Shown here: piece after piece, positions 17,501 through 23,903 of the stretch
How the letters are laid out: the number at the start of each line of letters is the position of its first letter
How positions within the stretch are numbered: the first letter of the stretch is position 1
Assembly (NCBI GenBank): GCA_023150875.1
Contig: JAKLKC010000063.1
Coordinates: 1 to 36,047 of the forward strand
Direction: 5' to 3'
Origin: Myxococcota bacterium
GTDB taxonomy: Bacteria > Myxococcota_A > UBA796 > UBA9615 > JAKLKC01
DNA length: 36,047 nt
Translations under genes and position numbers: made by a program
Notes under the pieces: generated by a model
The model's database searches: none
Seen by the model: only the letters and a program-made list of their open reading frames with translations
Told to the model about the DNA's origin: nothing

Positions 17501-17925
17501 CGTCGGCGCCGATCCAGACCGATCCGCGCCTGCTGCGGCTGGTGATCTCGAACCTGGTGGACAACGCCATCAAGTTCACCACCGCCGGGAGCGTCACCGT
17601 GGGCGTGTCCCATCGCGCGGGCGGTGCCGTGATCGAGGTCCGGGACACCGGCACCGGGATCCCCGAGGACGCCCGGGACCGCGTCTTCCGGGCCTTCGAA
17701 CAGTTGGAGCCCCTGGACCACAAGCACCTCCCCGGCGTGGGGCTGGGCCTCGCGCTGGTGCGCCAGCTCGTCGAAGCGCTGGGGGGGACCATCGAGCTGG
17801 AGTCGGAGGTCGGGCGAGGCTCGACGTTCCGGCTGTCGCTGCCTCCCGACGTGGAGGCCAGGGGGCAGGGGCGGGACGAGGAGGACGAGCCCGACGCCCT
17901 TCCCTTCCCTGCCCACCCGCCGTAG
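14488..17925 (+). CDS. Hybrid sensor kinase: MASE1-PAS-HK-REC-HK, about 1145 aa
   Basis: The proposed GTG start overlaps the response-regulator gene by 20 nt; an ATG at 14431 is also in frame. Residues about 20-320 are a polytopic membrane domain with MASE1-like features (FWPLAGLSLAAACLWGPRA). A PAS domain follows at about 332-452 (IVENIPDMVFVKEAEDLRFV). The first kinase core has H476 in VTHELRTPLT, N-box NLLSNAFKH, DDGPGVP and GGTGLGLAI. Then comes a receiver with D775 (VTDLMMPRMDG) and K827. A coiled-coil stretch leads to a second full core: H906 in VSHELRTPLT, NLVDNAIKF, RDTGTGIP and GVGLGLAL. Both cores keep all catalytic boxes. Two complete kinases flanking one receiver imply internal phosphorelay or signal integration. 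Confidence 0.9.
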   Translation: MSTASRDGRPGPAAGGPHEGPKEPGPGLAAARGLALGAAGALAVAVARAIPLDLGPVPAFWPLAGLSLAAACLWGPRATAATSGGALLGGLAPLPVGRPDLGDTPGLAVALALAAAAQGALGARMATGGRPGGDPLGCPAGVARLVLAGGTAGSLAAAVVTAAVLALAGATPAVAVTAGAAVGAASLAGGVVWGPLVLAFARPRYLFAAPGRIEALVLALLSAAIALVLWGPPLGGHVRGAPVAHLALIPMFWAAVRFGPRGVGAVLALVSLAATAGTAAGLGPQAGPDGWRAASLLDMFLVVTGSVGLLVAAAVESQARSAAEARRSSMFLHSIVENIPDMVFVKEAEDLRFVLWNRVGEQLLGIPRSQLIGRTDYDVFPEHEADFFTRKDREAIRRGGIVDIPEEPIHVASGAVRWLHTKKITLPDEAGRPAYLLGISEDVTERRAAEQQRLRVVDRLRELDEVRARFVANVTHELRTPLTLILGLTHRLRQEADLLPEVRRDLEAIERSAAVLHRLVDDLLDAARMDAGKLRAEHARIDLAALVRRTCSGFEVLASRDGVSFAVETPPVLSATVDPDRMERALSNLLSNAFKHVVRGGQVRCTLTTAVGRGVIEVADDGPGVPAEARERVFERFVQLGDDARAGGTGLGLAIVKEVAWLHDGSVSVGEAPEGGALFTFEVPLEPAAGVAARDEPSPSEPLDARLRPAEAPTDLPTPDEEDGRPIALVVEDHPDMNRFLVDTLRADLQVIPARDGVEALERAAARVPDVVVTDLMMPRMDGEALLRAMRERPALAEVPVLVLTARTDPETRVRLLREGARDFVQKPFSSEELRARVDGLVAAHRARALIRAELASQEEDLLRLSGALVERARELRVAWESAEAARQVAEAAAASRTRFLGLVSHELRTPLTTLLLNLQVLKRDVSCTPSARAQESISWMDRAVRQLRDLVETLLEYTRLESGQVPLRLCPTDPTGVAWDVVQELRPRAVSKGLELRLVAAPGASAPIQTDPRLLRLVISNLVDNAIKFTTAGSVTVGVSHRAGGAVIEVRDTGTGIPEDARDRVFRAFEQLEPLDHKHLPGVGLGLALVRQLVEALGGTIELESEVGRGSTFRLSLPPDVEARGQGRDEEDEPDALPFPAHPP

Positions 17926-17954
17926 CCTTGGGGACGCTCGCTCGGAGGTGGTCG

Positions 17955-19229
17955 ATGGCTGACTCTCCCACCGCGCCCCGTCCCCGCCACGCCGCATGGT
18001 GGACCGGCGCCCTGGTGACCGCGGTCCTCATGGTGGGGTCCACCGGGACCTCCCGCGCCGAGGGGGGGGCCGACGGCGGGAGGCCGGACTACCTGACCTT
18101 CGCCCACGGCGCCATCCCACTGGAGATCTCCGGCTCGGCGGCGTCCCGGGGGGTGACAATGGAGAAGGCGATCCAGGCGGTGGACGGCGATCCCCGCGGC
18201 TTCGTCCTCGCCCTCAAGTCCCTGCCCCCCGACGCGGACACGGTCTTCCTCTACGAGCTGCCCGCCCCGACCTCCTTCGACCGGTTCGCCGTGCCGGACG
18301 TGCTGGAGACCCCCAGCCCCTCCCAGACCTTCACCCGGCGGGTGGAGGTCCACGGATCGGCGGTGGGCCGGGACTCCGGCTTCGAGCTGCTGGCCTCGGG
18401 CGACCTGGCGACCCACAGGGGGCGAGGCGAGGTCACGGATCTGGCCATCGCGTCGCGGAAGCCCGTGCGGTGGGTGCGGCTCCGCCTGGTGGGGGGCATC
18501 GACGTCCGGGGGGACCTGACGTTCTTCGAGTTCAGCGAGATCGTGGGGAACGGCACCCAGGAAGCGCCGCGGATGGCCGACCACTTCTCGGGCGCCTGGG
18601 CAGCCCGGGGGATCCAGATCGGCCTGCGCCAGCGGGGCGCCGCGGTGTCGGGATGCTACGACGGCCGGGGCACCCTCCAGGGGACGGTGACGGGCAACGT
18701 CCTGAGGGCCACGGGGATGGACTCGGGGAGCGGCGTGCGCAGCGCCTTCCTCCTGACCGTCGCCGAGGGGAAGGTGCTGCGGGGGGTGCGCTCGACCAAC
18801 GGCGCCCCCTTCGCCCCCTACACGGCGGAGGCGGCGGATCCCGGGGGGCTCAAGTGCTCGATCCCCGGGGAGCCGGTCCTGGGTTGCGGCTCGGTGGTCC
18901 ACGGGATCGCCTTCGACTACGACTCCGCGGCGATCCGCCCCGAGTCCGGGCCGGTCCTGGCGCTGCTGTACGAAGGGCTGAAGGCGGATCCCAGCTCCCG
19001 GGTGCTCATCGAAGGCCACACCTCCAGCGAGGGTGGGGAGGCGTACAACCAGGCCCTCTCCGAGCGGAGGGCCCGAGCGGTGGTGGAGGACCTGGCGAGG
19101 AGGGGGATCGCCCCCACCCGGCTCCGGGCCGGCGGCGCAGGGGAGAGCCGGCCCATCGCCCCCAACACCGACGAGAGCGGCCGGTCGATGAACCGCCGCG
19201 TCGAGGTCCGGTGCGGGGGCGAGGGGTGA
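17955..19229 (+). CDS. OmpA-family envelope protein with discoidin-like N-terminus, 424 aa
   Basis: GGAGG lies 6-7 nt before the ATG. A Sec signal peptide ends near SRAEGG. Residues about 50-200 resemble a discoidin/F5-8-type sandwich (FLYELPAPTSFDRFAVPD, FTRRVEVHGS, GFELLASGDL, KPVRWVRLRLVGG). A short beta-rich middle domain follows (HFSGAWAARGIQIGLRQRG, VSGCYDGRGTLQGTVTG). The C-terminal about 110 residues are a clear OmpA/MotB peptidoglycan-binding domain (IAFDYDSAAIRPESGPVLALL, IEGHTSSEG, NQALSERRARAVV, NRRVEV). The protein is therefore a periplasmic or outer-membrane protein tethered to the wall with a ligand-binding face. It follows the hybrid kinase by 29 nt and may be co-transcribed. 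Confidence 0.88.
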   Translation: MADSPTAPRPRHAAWWTGALVTAVLMVGSTGTSRAEGGADGGRPDYLTFAHGAIPLEISGSAASRGVTMEKAIQAVDGDPRGFVLALKSLPPDADTVFLYELPAPTSFDRFAVPDVLETPSPSQTFTRRVEVHGSAVGRDSGFELLASGDLATHRGRGEVTDLAIASRKPVRWVRLRLVGGIDVRGDLTFFEFSEIVGNGTQEAPRMADHFSGAWAARGIQIGLRQRGAAVSGCYDGRGTLQGTVTGNVLRATGMDSGSGVRSAFLLTVAEGKVLRGVRSTNGAPFAPYTAEAADPGGLKCSIPGEPVLGCGSVVHGIAFDYDSAAIRPESGPVLALLYEGLKADPSSRVLIEGHTSSEGGEAYNQALSERRARAVVEDLARRGIAPTRLRAGGAGESRPIAPNTDESGRSMNRRVEVRCGGEG

Positions 19230-19262
19230 CGGTCCACGGCGCAGGCCCCGCAGGGGTCGGGA

Positions 19263-19724
19263 TCAGCGCCGGGGGCGCATCGGGCCGCCGCCCGGGGAGG
19301 GAGGGCCGCCCCCACCCGGGCCGCCGTGGCGCTCCTCCCGGATCCGCGCCAGCTCCCGCCACTGCTCGAAGGTCAGGACCTTGCGGAGGGCCAGGGTGAG
19401 GCGGACCCGGTTCCGCTTCATGTCGGACTCCGCGGCCGCCAGCGCCTCTACTGCCGCCAGCACCGCCTTCTCGTCCAGCGTCTCCTGGCCGAGCTGGTGC
19501 TTGAGCTCCAGGCCGGCCTTCTCGGCGCGGGCGCGGATGTCCACCATGGCGCCGTCGGCCCGATAGACCTCGTCCATCACCTTCTGGCGCTGCTCGGCGG
19601 AGAGGCCGAGCTGTTCCGCCACCTTGGGGAAGTCCATGGGCGGGCCCTCGTCGCCGAACGCGTGGGCCGGCAGCGGGGACCACAGGACGGCGATCAGGCT
19701 CGCCGCGGCCAGGAAGTTGCGCAT
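19263..19724 (-). CDS. Spy/CpxP-like periplasmic protein (metal-resistance type), 153 aa
   Basis: AGGAG sits 9 nt before the ATG at 19724. A signal peptide ends at PAHA/FGDEG. The mature protein is helical and charged: FPKVAEQLGLSAEQRQKVMDEV, then a long helix with LDEKAVLAAVEALAAAES, and VRLTLALRKVLTFEQWRELARI. The L-T/S-x-E-Q-x-x-K and L-T-x-E-Q-W-x-x-L motifs are those of the Spy/CpxP and heavy-metal-resistor families, which act as periplasmic chaperones or sensors for envelope stress and metals. The C-tail is Gly/Pro-rich. It is the last gene of an ECF sigma, anti-sigma and Spy-like operon, so it is probably a target and feedback component of that sigma factor. Confidence 0.85.
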   Translation of the reverse strand: MRNFLAAASLIAVLWSPLPAHAFGDEGPPMDFPKVAEQLGLSAEQRQKVMDEVYRADGAMVDIRARAEKAGLELKHQLGQETLDEKAVLAAVEALAAAESDMKRNRVRLTLALRKVLTFEQWRELARIREERHGGPGGGGPPSPGGGPMRPRR

Positions 19725-19726
19725 GT

Positions 19727-20179
19727 TCACGGGCTCCTCTCTTCGGTCAAGGACGCGCTGAGGAAGTCGGGCGCGGTGGACCACGACTCCCGGTAGGGCT
19801 GGATCAGGGACAGGACCTCCGCCCCCGGCAGGGACGGCGGCCGGACCTCGGCCACCGTCGAGAGATCGGCCAGGGTCGCCAGGAGGTCCGGCTCGGGCAC
19901 GGGGGGCTCGGGACGGGGGAGGACCGCCGCCAGGGCCGCCGCCGCCGCCGCGAACCCCGCCGCGAGGGCCCCGCGGCGGGCGTGCCGGGCCACGAGCCGG
20001 GACCGGAGCCCCGCCGAGGTGGGGCGGGGCGGCGGGGCGGCGCGGACCTCCCGGGGGCGGTGGCGGGAGGCGAGGGAGGCCAGGATCCGGCAGCGGTCGC
20101 ACCCCGCCAGGTGGGCGTCGCGGTCGGGGGAAGCCGGGTCCCCGGACGCCAGGGCGCGGGATACCGTCTCACAGTCCAT
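19727..20179 (-). CDS. Putative anti-sigma factor with zinc-finger-like motif, 150 aa
   Basis: Starting inside the end of the sigma gene (11-nt overlap), it encodes an N-terminal domain with C3 and D-A-H-L-A-G-C-D-R-C-R, the H-x3-C-x2-C motif of zinc-binding anti-sigma domains (ZAS). A single hydrophobic Ala-rich segment (GALAAGFAAAAAALAAVLP) at about 69-87 is the probable transmembrane helix. About 60 periplasmic residues follow. The arrangement predicts a membrane-bound anti-sigma factor that holds the upstream ECF sigma at the inner face until a periplasmic signal arrives. The Spy-like gene starts 2 nt after its stop. Confidence 0.85.
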   Translation of the reverse strand: MDCETVSRALASGDPASPDRDAHLAGCDRCRILASLASRHRPREVRAAPPPRPTSAGLRSRLVARHARRGALAAGFAAAAAALAAVLPRPEPPVPEPDLLATLADLSTVAEVRPPSLPGAEVLSLIQPYRESWSTAPDFLSASLTEERSP

Positions 20180-20717
20180 GTTCGGCCTCCATTCGGTCCC
20201 GGACGGCGCGAAGGGCGCGGCCCAGGTGGGTGCGGACGGTGTCGGGCCCGATCCCGGTGGACTCGGCGATCTCCGCCACCGTCCAGCCCTCGTCGAAGCG
20301 CAGCCCCCACACCAGCCGCTGTCGCGGAGACAGGCGGTCGGCTGCGAGGTGCAAGGCCCGGTGGAAGCGGGCGTCGGCGACGGAGCGCTCCGGCCCCGGC
20401 GTCGGGTCCGTGGGATCGGGAAGGCGCAGGGGGAAGGTGAGCCACCTCCGGGCGGCGCGGCGGCGCAGGGCGCGCAGGCACTCCCGGGCGACGATGGCCC
20501 GCAGCCAGGCGGGGAGGGCCTCGGGGTCCCGGACCGCCCGCCGCCCGCTCCAGGCCCGGAGCCACGCCTCCTGGACGACCTCCCGGGCCTCTTCGGCGTC
20601 GCCGAGCATCCGGGCCGCCAGGGCGGCGTGGGCGGAGGCGTGGAGCTCCATCGCCCCGAGCAGGGCGGAGTCGGCGTCGTCCGGCATCAGGGCCGCTTGC
20701 GCGACTCGCGAGTCCAT
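20169..20717 (-). CDS. ECF-type RNA polymerase sigma factor, 182 aa
   Basis: GGAGG lies 4-5 nt before the ATG at 20717. Region 2 is visible in HAALAARMLGDAEEAREVV and QEAWLRAWSG. Region 4 is visible in LSPRQRLVWGLRFDEGWTVA, EIAESTGIGPDTVRTHLGRA, a standard sigma-70 region-4 helix-turn-helix. The length is right for a minimal ECF sigma without region 3. It heads an operon with its overlapping anti-sigma gene and a Spy/CpxP-like gene. Group-specific promoter motifs could not be located with confidence. Such units commonly autoregulate and respond to envelope or metal stress, which is inference here. Confidence 0.92.
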   Translation of the reverse strand: MDSRVAQAALMPDDADSALLGAMELHASAHAALAARMLGDAEEAREVVQEAWLRAWSGRRAVRDPEALPAWLRAIVARECLRALRRRAARRWLTFPLRLPDPTDPTPGPERSVADARFHRALHLAADRLSPRQRLVWGLRFDEGWTVAEIAESTGIGPDTVRTHLGRALRAVRDRMEAEHGL

Positions 20718-20799
20718 CGTGCCTCCGCCCCCATAGACCCCCGGCGGGGGCGCGAGCGGGACAAGGGGAGGCGACTTTTCCCCGCGGAAGGGTCCCGGC

Positions 20800-22152
20800 C
20801 TACTCCACCCGGGCGACCCAGCCCGAGCCGTCCTCGGCGTAGCCGGCGACCAGCACCACGCCTCCCCCCGCCCGCACCTCCATGTCCGCGAGGCGCGCCT
20901 CGCCGGCCAGGACCGGCGCCGGGGAGGCGAAGGAGGCGCCACCGTCCTCGCTGGAGGTGAGGACCTCCCCGGCGCCGCTGGTGAAGGCGACCCAGATCCT
21001 CCCGGCGGGCCCTACGGCGACGCGGGGATTGGACTGGGCCTCGCCGGTCTCGGCCACCCCGTGGTCCCCCGACCACGACGCGCCGCCGTCGGCGCTGGAG
21101 GCCACCCAGATCCGCCCCTCCCCCGTCGAGGAGTCGGCCCAGGTCAACAGGAGCACGCCGTCCTGCCTCTCGGCCAGCCGGGGGCCGTCCATGGGGCAGG
21201 AGTCGGTGACCCAGCCGGTGTGGGAGGCCTGGGCCGCCACGGCGAAGTCCAGCCCGCACGCCTCGTTGAGAACCACCCACTGCTCCCGGAGGTTTTCGTC
21301 GTTGTTGCGCCAGGCCACCAGGAGGGTGCCCACGGAGTCGAAGAAGGCGTCCAGAGGGCAGCAGGGGCAGGGATCCCCGGGGGCGATGTCGTCGGCCTCG
21401 CCGGCCCGGAAGCCGTCGTACTCGTGGCCGAAGGCGATCCAGCGACGCCCCTCTGCGTCCCAGCCCTGCCAGGCCACCCACAGCTCCAGGTTGGGGCCGA
21501 TGGCCCCCCGGGCGAAGTCCACCCCCTCGGCGGCGCCCACGTCCATGGCCATGGAGGGCTGGAAGTCCAGGAGCTCCCCCCGCTGGGCCCAGGCCGCGCT
21601 CACGCCCGTCAGCTCGCGGTCGGTGAACACCACCGCGACCCTCTCGGCGTCGGCGACCACGTAGGGGCGCCGGGCCGCGGCGACCATGGGGTCCTCCCCC
21701 GCCGCCGTGGCCGCCACCGAGGGCTCGAAGGAGGCCCCGAAGTCCCGGGAGCGCGCCACCCGCACCCGCAGGGAGCCGTCCCGGTCGTCCACCCAGCTCG
21801 CGTAGACCTCCCCGTCCGGGGCCACCGCCAGGTCCAGGCCCGTGACCGCCACCCCGTCGGGGGCGTCGGTGGCGCGGGCGGGTGGGGGGATCTCGTCGGG
21901 CGGGGTCGCGTCGTCGTCGTCGCCGGTGTCGTCGTCGGGGGTGGCGTCATCGTCGGGCGTGGTGTCGTCGTCGGCGGCGTCGTCGTCGGCCGCGTCGTCG
22001 TCCGGCGCCCCGTCGTCGTCGGACGCGGCGTCGTCGTCCGTGCCGGGAACGGGGCCGCAGGCGGACGGGGCCAGTCCGAAGGCGAGGGCGGCGGCGAGGG
22101 CGGCGGAGCGCGGGAGGCTCCCCGGGAGCCCCCGGGTGGGAGGGGTGGGCAT
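20800..22152 (-). CDS. Asp-spacer lipoprotein with sialidase-like BNR propeller, 450 aa
   Basis: GGAGG lies 7 nt upstream of the ATG. A signal peptide ends at lipobox PSAC (Cys32). The following 50 residues are an acidic spacer of DDD units separated by Ala/Thr/Pro. The rest is a beta-propeller of the sialidase/BNR type, with S-x-D-x-G-x-x-[FW] Asp-box-like motifs (SRDFGASFEP, SADGGASWSG, SEDGGASFAS) and V-x-P-x-G-x-[IV]-[YW]-V-[SA]-[WF] strands. A conserved-looking PCPCCP motif in the middle may coordinate a metal. The sialidase catalytic Arg triad and Tyr/Glu pair are not evident, so enzymatic activity is doubtful. It is likely a surface-anchored binding protein. Confidence 0.85.
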   Translation of the reverse strand: MPTPPTRGLPGSLPRSAALAAALAFGLAPSACGPVPGTDDDAASDDDGAPDDDAADDDAADDDTTPDDDATPDDDTGDDDDATPPDEIPPPARATDAPDGVAVTGLDLAVAPDGEVYASWVDDRDGSLRVRVARSRDFGASFEPSVAATAAGEDPMVAAARRPYVVADAERVAVVFTDRELTGVSAAWAQRGELLDFQPSMAMDVGAAEGVDFARGAIGPNLELWVAWQGWDAEGRRWIAFGHEYDGFRAGEADDIAPGDPCPCCPLDAFFDSVGTLLVAWRNNDENLREQWVVLNEACGLDFAVAAQASHTGWVTDSCPMDGPRLAERQDGVLLLTWADSSTGEGRIWVASSADGGASWSGDHGVAETGEAQSNPRVAVGPAGRIWVAFTSGAGEVLTSSEDGGASFASPAPVLAGEARLADMEVRAGGGVVLVAGYAEDGSGWVARVE

Positions 22153-22260
22153 GGTGGACCTCCCCCGGGGGGCGAGGGGACCCGTCCCCCGGGGTCACGA
22201 GCATATTCCTTCGCCCGGGGGGGCTCAATCCTCCGCGCCGGTCACCGCCGCCCCCGGGGA

Positions 22261-22704
22261 CTACTCCGCCAGGAAGCGGTCCAGGGCCGACCGCAGGGCC
22301 GGCCAGCCGTCGCCGATCACCCGCTCCGCCATGGGGTAGAGCATCCCCTCCTCCTTCACGTTGTGCTGCTGGATCAGCATCAGCAGCGTGTCCCCCTGGG
22401 AGAGGGCGTCGGCGTGGCGTCCCGCCGCCACCGCCTGCCCGATGCCGTCCAGCACCGCCCGCATCTGCACGTGCTCCGAGCGCATCACCGCCGTGGGGCC
22501 CACGTCCCGCATCCCCGTGGCCTCCTCGAAGGCCGGGAACAGCACCTCCTCCTCCATCGCCAGGTGGCGGCGCATGGCGTGGTCGAACCGGGCCCACGCC
22601 TCGTCGACCCCCTCGCCCCGGTCGATGCGGTCCTCGAGCTCGGCCCAGCGGTCGTCGCACTCGCCGTGGTCCCGGGTGAACATCGTCACGATTCCCTCGC
22701 TCAC
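22261..22704 (-). CDS. Hemerythrin-domain protein, 147 aa
   Basis: The GTG at 22704 is preferred because GAGGAGG sits 5 nt upstream; an internal ATG at 22683 lacks one. The four-helix HHE pattern is complete: FTRDHGECDDRW, FDHAMRRHLAMEEEVLFPAFE, MRSEHVQMRAVL and LIQQHNVKEEGMLYPMAE supply the His and Glu ligands of a non-haem di-iron centre. Proteins of this type bind O2 or NO, or repair iron-sulphur clusters under nitrosative stress (YtfE-like). The gene is divergent from a TetR-DUF2249 regulator that heads an operon containing NnrS, which supports a role in nitric-oxide or oxygen sensing and protection. A 16-bp palindrome lies between the two start codons. Confidence 0.9.
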   Translation of the reverse strand: MSEGIVTMFTRDHGECDDRWAELEDRIDRGEGVDEAWARFDHAMRRHLAMEEEVLFPAFEEATGMRDVGPTAVMRSEHVQMRAVLDGIGQAVAAGRHADALSQGDTLLMLIQQHNVKEEGMLYPMAERVIGDGWPALRSALDRFLAE

Positions 22705-22758
22705 GCTTGCCTCCTCGGCCCGATCTCCCCGCGGGTGGGCCTCGTCGTGGGCGCCTAT

Positions 22759-22774
22759 GTTATCATCCGATAAC
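22759..22774. promoter_or_regulatory. Perfect palindrome in the hemerythrin/TetR divergent region
   Basis: GTTATCatccGATAAC is a perfect 6-bp inverted repeat with a 4-nt spacer, standing out as AT-rich in very GC-rich DNA. It ends 14 nt before the TetR ATG and begins 55 nt before the hemerythrin GTG. It could be the operator of the adjacent TetR regulator. The 5-4-5 geometry (TTATC-N4-GATAA) also resembles FNR/DNR-type sites, but not their consensus bases. Confidence 0.65.
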
Positions 22775-22787
22775 CTGTGAGGCCACG

Positions 22788-23903
22788 ATGAACCGCCGCG
22801 CCACCACCGAGGAGCGCCAGGACCAGGTCGTCCGGGCGGTCCTGGACCTGCTCGCCGACACCCCCGCCGACCGCATCGGCACGCGGGACATCGCGCGGCG
22901 GGTGGGGATCTCGCAGCCGGCCCTGTTCCGCCACTTCCGCTCCCGGGACGCGGTGGTGCGGGCCGCCGTCGCCTGGACCCGGATGGAGCTGGAGGCGACG
23001 GCGAGGCGGGCCCTCGGCGAGGGAGGGACGCCCCGGGGGCGGGCCGAAGCGCTGGCGCGGGGGGTGATGGAGCACGCCCGGGCCTTCCCGGGGGTGCCCC
23101 GCCTGCTCTTCTCCGGCGCCGCCGACGCCCAGGGGCGCGCGTTCTCCCAGGAGTTGCGCCAGCTCCCCCTGGGCCTCCGTGCGGTGGCCGCCGAGCTGGT
23201 CCGGGACGCCCAGCGGGAGGGGGCGGTGCCCCCCTCGGTGGACGCCACCCAGGCGGGCGCCCTGTTCGTGGCCCTGGTGCAGGGCTCCCTCCTCCAGTGG
23301 ATCCTGGAGGACCGCCGGGGGGCACCCGCGGACCCCGCGGCGCTGGCGGGGCTGTGGTGGGCGGGGCTGGAGGCGGGGCACCCCGCCTCGGCGCCCGGGG
23401 CGCTCGGACCTCCCCTCCCCGGGCCCCGGGGGAGCGCCGTGGACGCCGATCCCCTGCCCACCCTGGACGTCCGCCCCCTCCTGGCCCGGGGGGAGGAGCC
23501 CCTGGACGCCATCCTGGAGGCGGTGGGGCGGCTCGGGGGCGGGAGCATGCTCACGGTGATCGCCCCGTTCCGGCCCACTCCCCTGCTGCTCCTGCTGGAG
23601 GCCCGGGGGTTCCGGGTGGAGGCGCGGCGGATGGGGGATCTCTTCGAGGTGGAGTGCGCCGGCCCGGGATTCCCGGCCCCCATGGACCTGACGGACCTCC
23701 CCGCCCCGGAGCCCATGGAGCGGGTGCTGACGGTGGCGGCGGGGCTCCCCCCCGGCGGCTGCCTGGCGGCGCGGATCCCCAGGGTGCCCTACCCCTTGCT
23801 GGCCCACCTGGAGGGGCGGGACCTGGTCCCCCGGGTGCGGGAGGCCGCGGACGGCACGGCGCTGCTGCACGTCCGGCGGCGGCCCCTGGAGGGGGCGGAG
23901 TGA
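22788..23903 (+). CDS. TetR-family regulator fused to two DUF2249-like domains, 371 aa
   Basis: The ATG at 22788 follows GTGAGG. Residues 1-200 are a TetR repressor: DNA-binding helix-turn-helix in TRDIARRVGISQPALFRHFR, SRDAV, then a helical ligand domain. From about residue 224 a DUF2249 domain is evident (LDVRPLLARGEEPLDAILEA, LTVIAPFRPTPLLLLLEARG, DLFEVE). From about 300 a second, shorter one follows (MERVLTVAAGLPPGGCLAAR, IPRVPYPLLAHLEGRDL). DUF2249 domains often accompany hemerythrin, nitrite/NO and haem-copper oxidase genes. Fusion to TetR is unusual and suggests that the DUF2249 part is the sensor. Its stop overlaps the next start (GTGA). Confidence 0.88.
   Translation: MNRRATTEERQDQVVRAVLDLLADTPADRIGTRDIARRVGISQPALFRHFRSRDAVVRAAVAWTRMELEATARRALGEGGTPRGRAEALARGVMEHARAFPGVPRLLFSGAADAQGRAFSQELRQLPLGLRAVAAELVRDAQREGAVPPSVDATQAGALFVALVQGSLLQWILEDRRGAPADPAALAGLWWAGLEAGHPASAPGALGPPLPGPRGSAVDADPLPTLDVRPLLARGEEPLDAILEAVGRLGGGSMLTVIAPFRPTPLLLLLEARGFRVEARRMGDLFEVECAGPGFPAPMDLTDLPAPEPMERVLTVAAGLPPGGCLAARIPRVPYPLLAHLEGRDLVPRVREAADGTALLHVRRRPLEGAE

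Noticed and set aside
15286-19019. Minus-strand frames of 900 and 1076 residues over the hybrid kinase
   Set aside because: They are reverse-strand shadows of a gene with all kinase motifs; no ribosome site or domain.
19236-19256. CCCC-GCA-GGGG hairpin between the convergent OmpA and Spy-like genes
   Set aside because: The stem is only four base pairs, which is expected by chance here.
22214-22258. Possible terminator CCCGGGGG ... CCCCCGGG after the hemerythrin gene
   Set aside because: The 29-nt loop and simple GC runs make the pairing weak evidence in this base composition.
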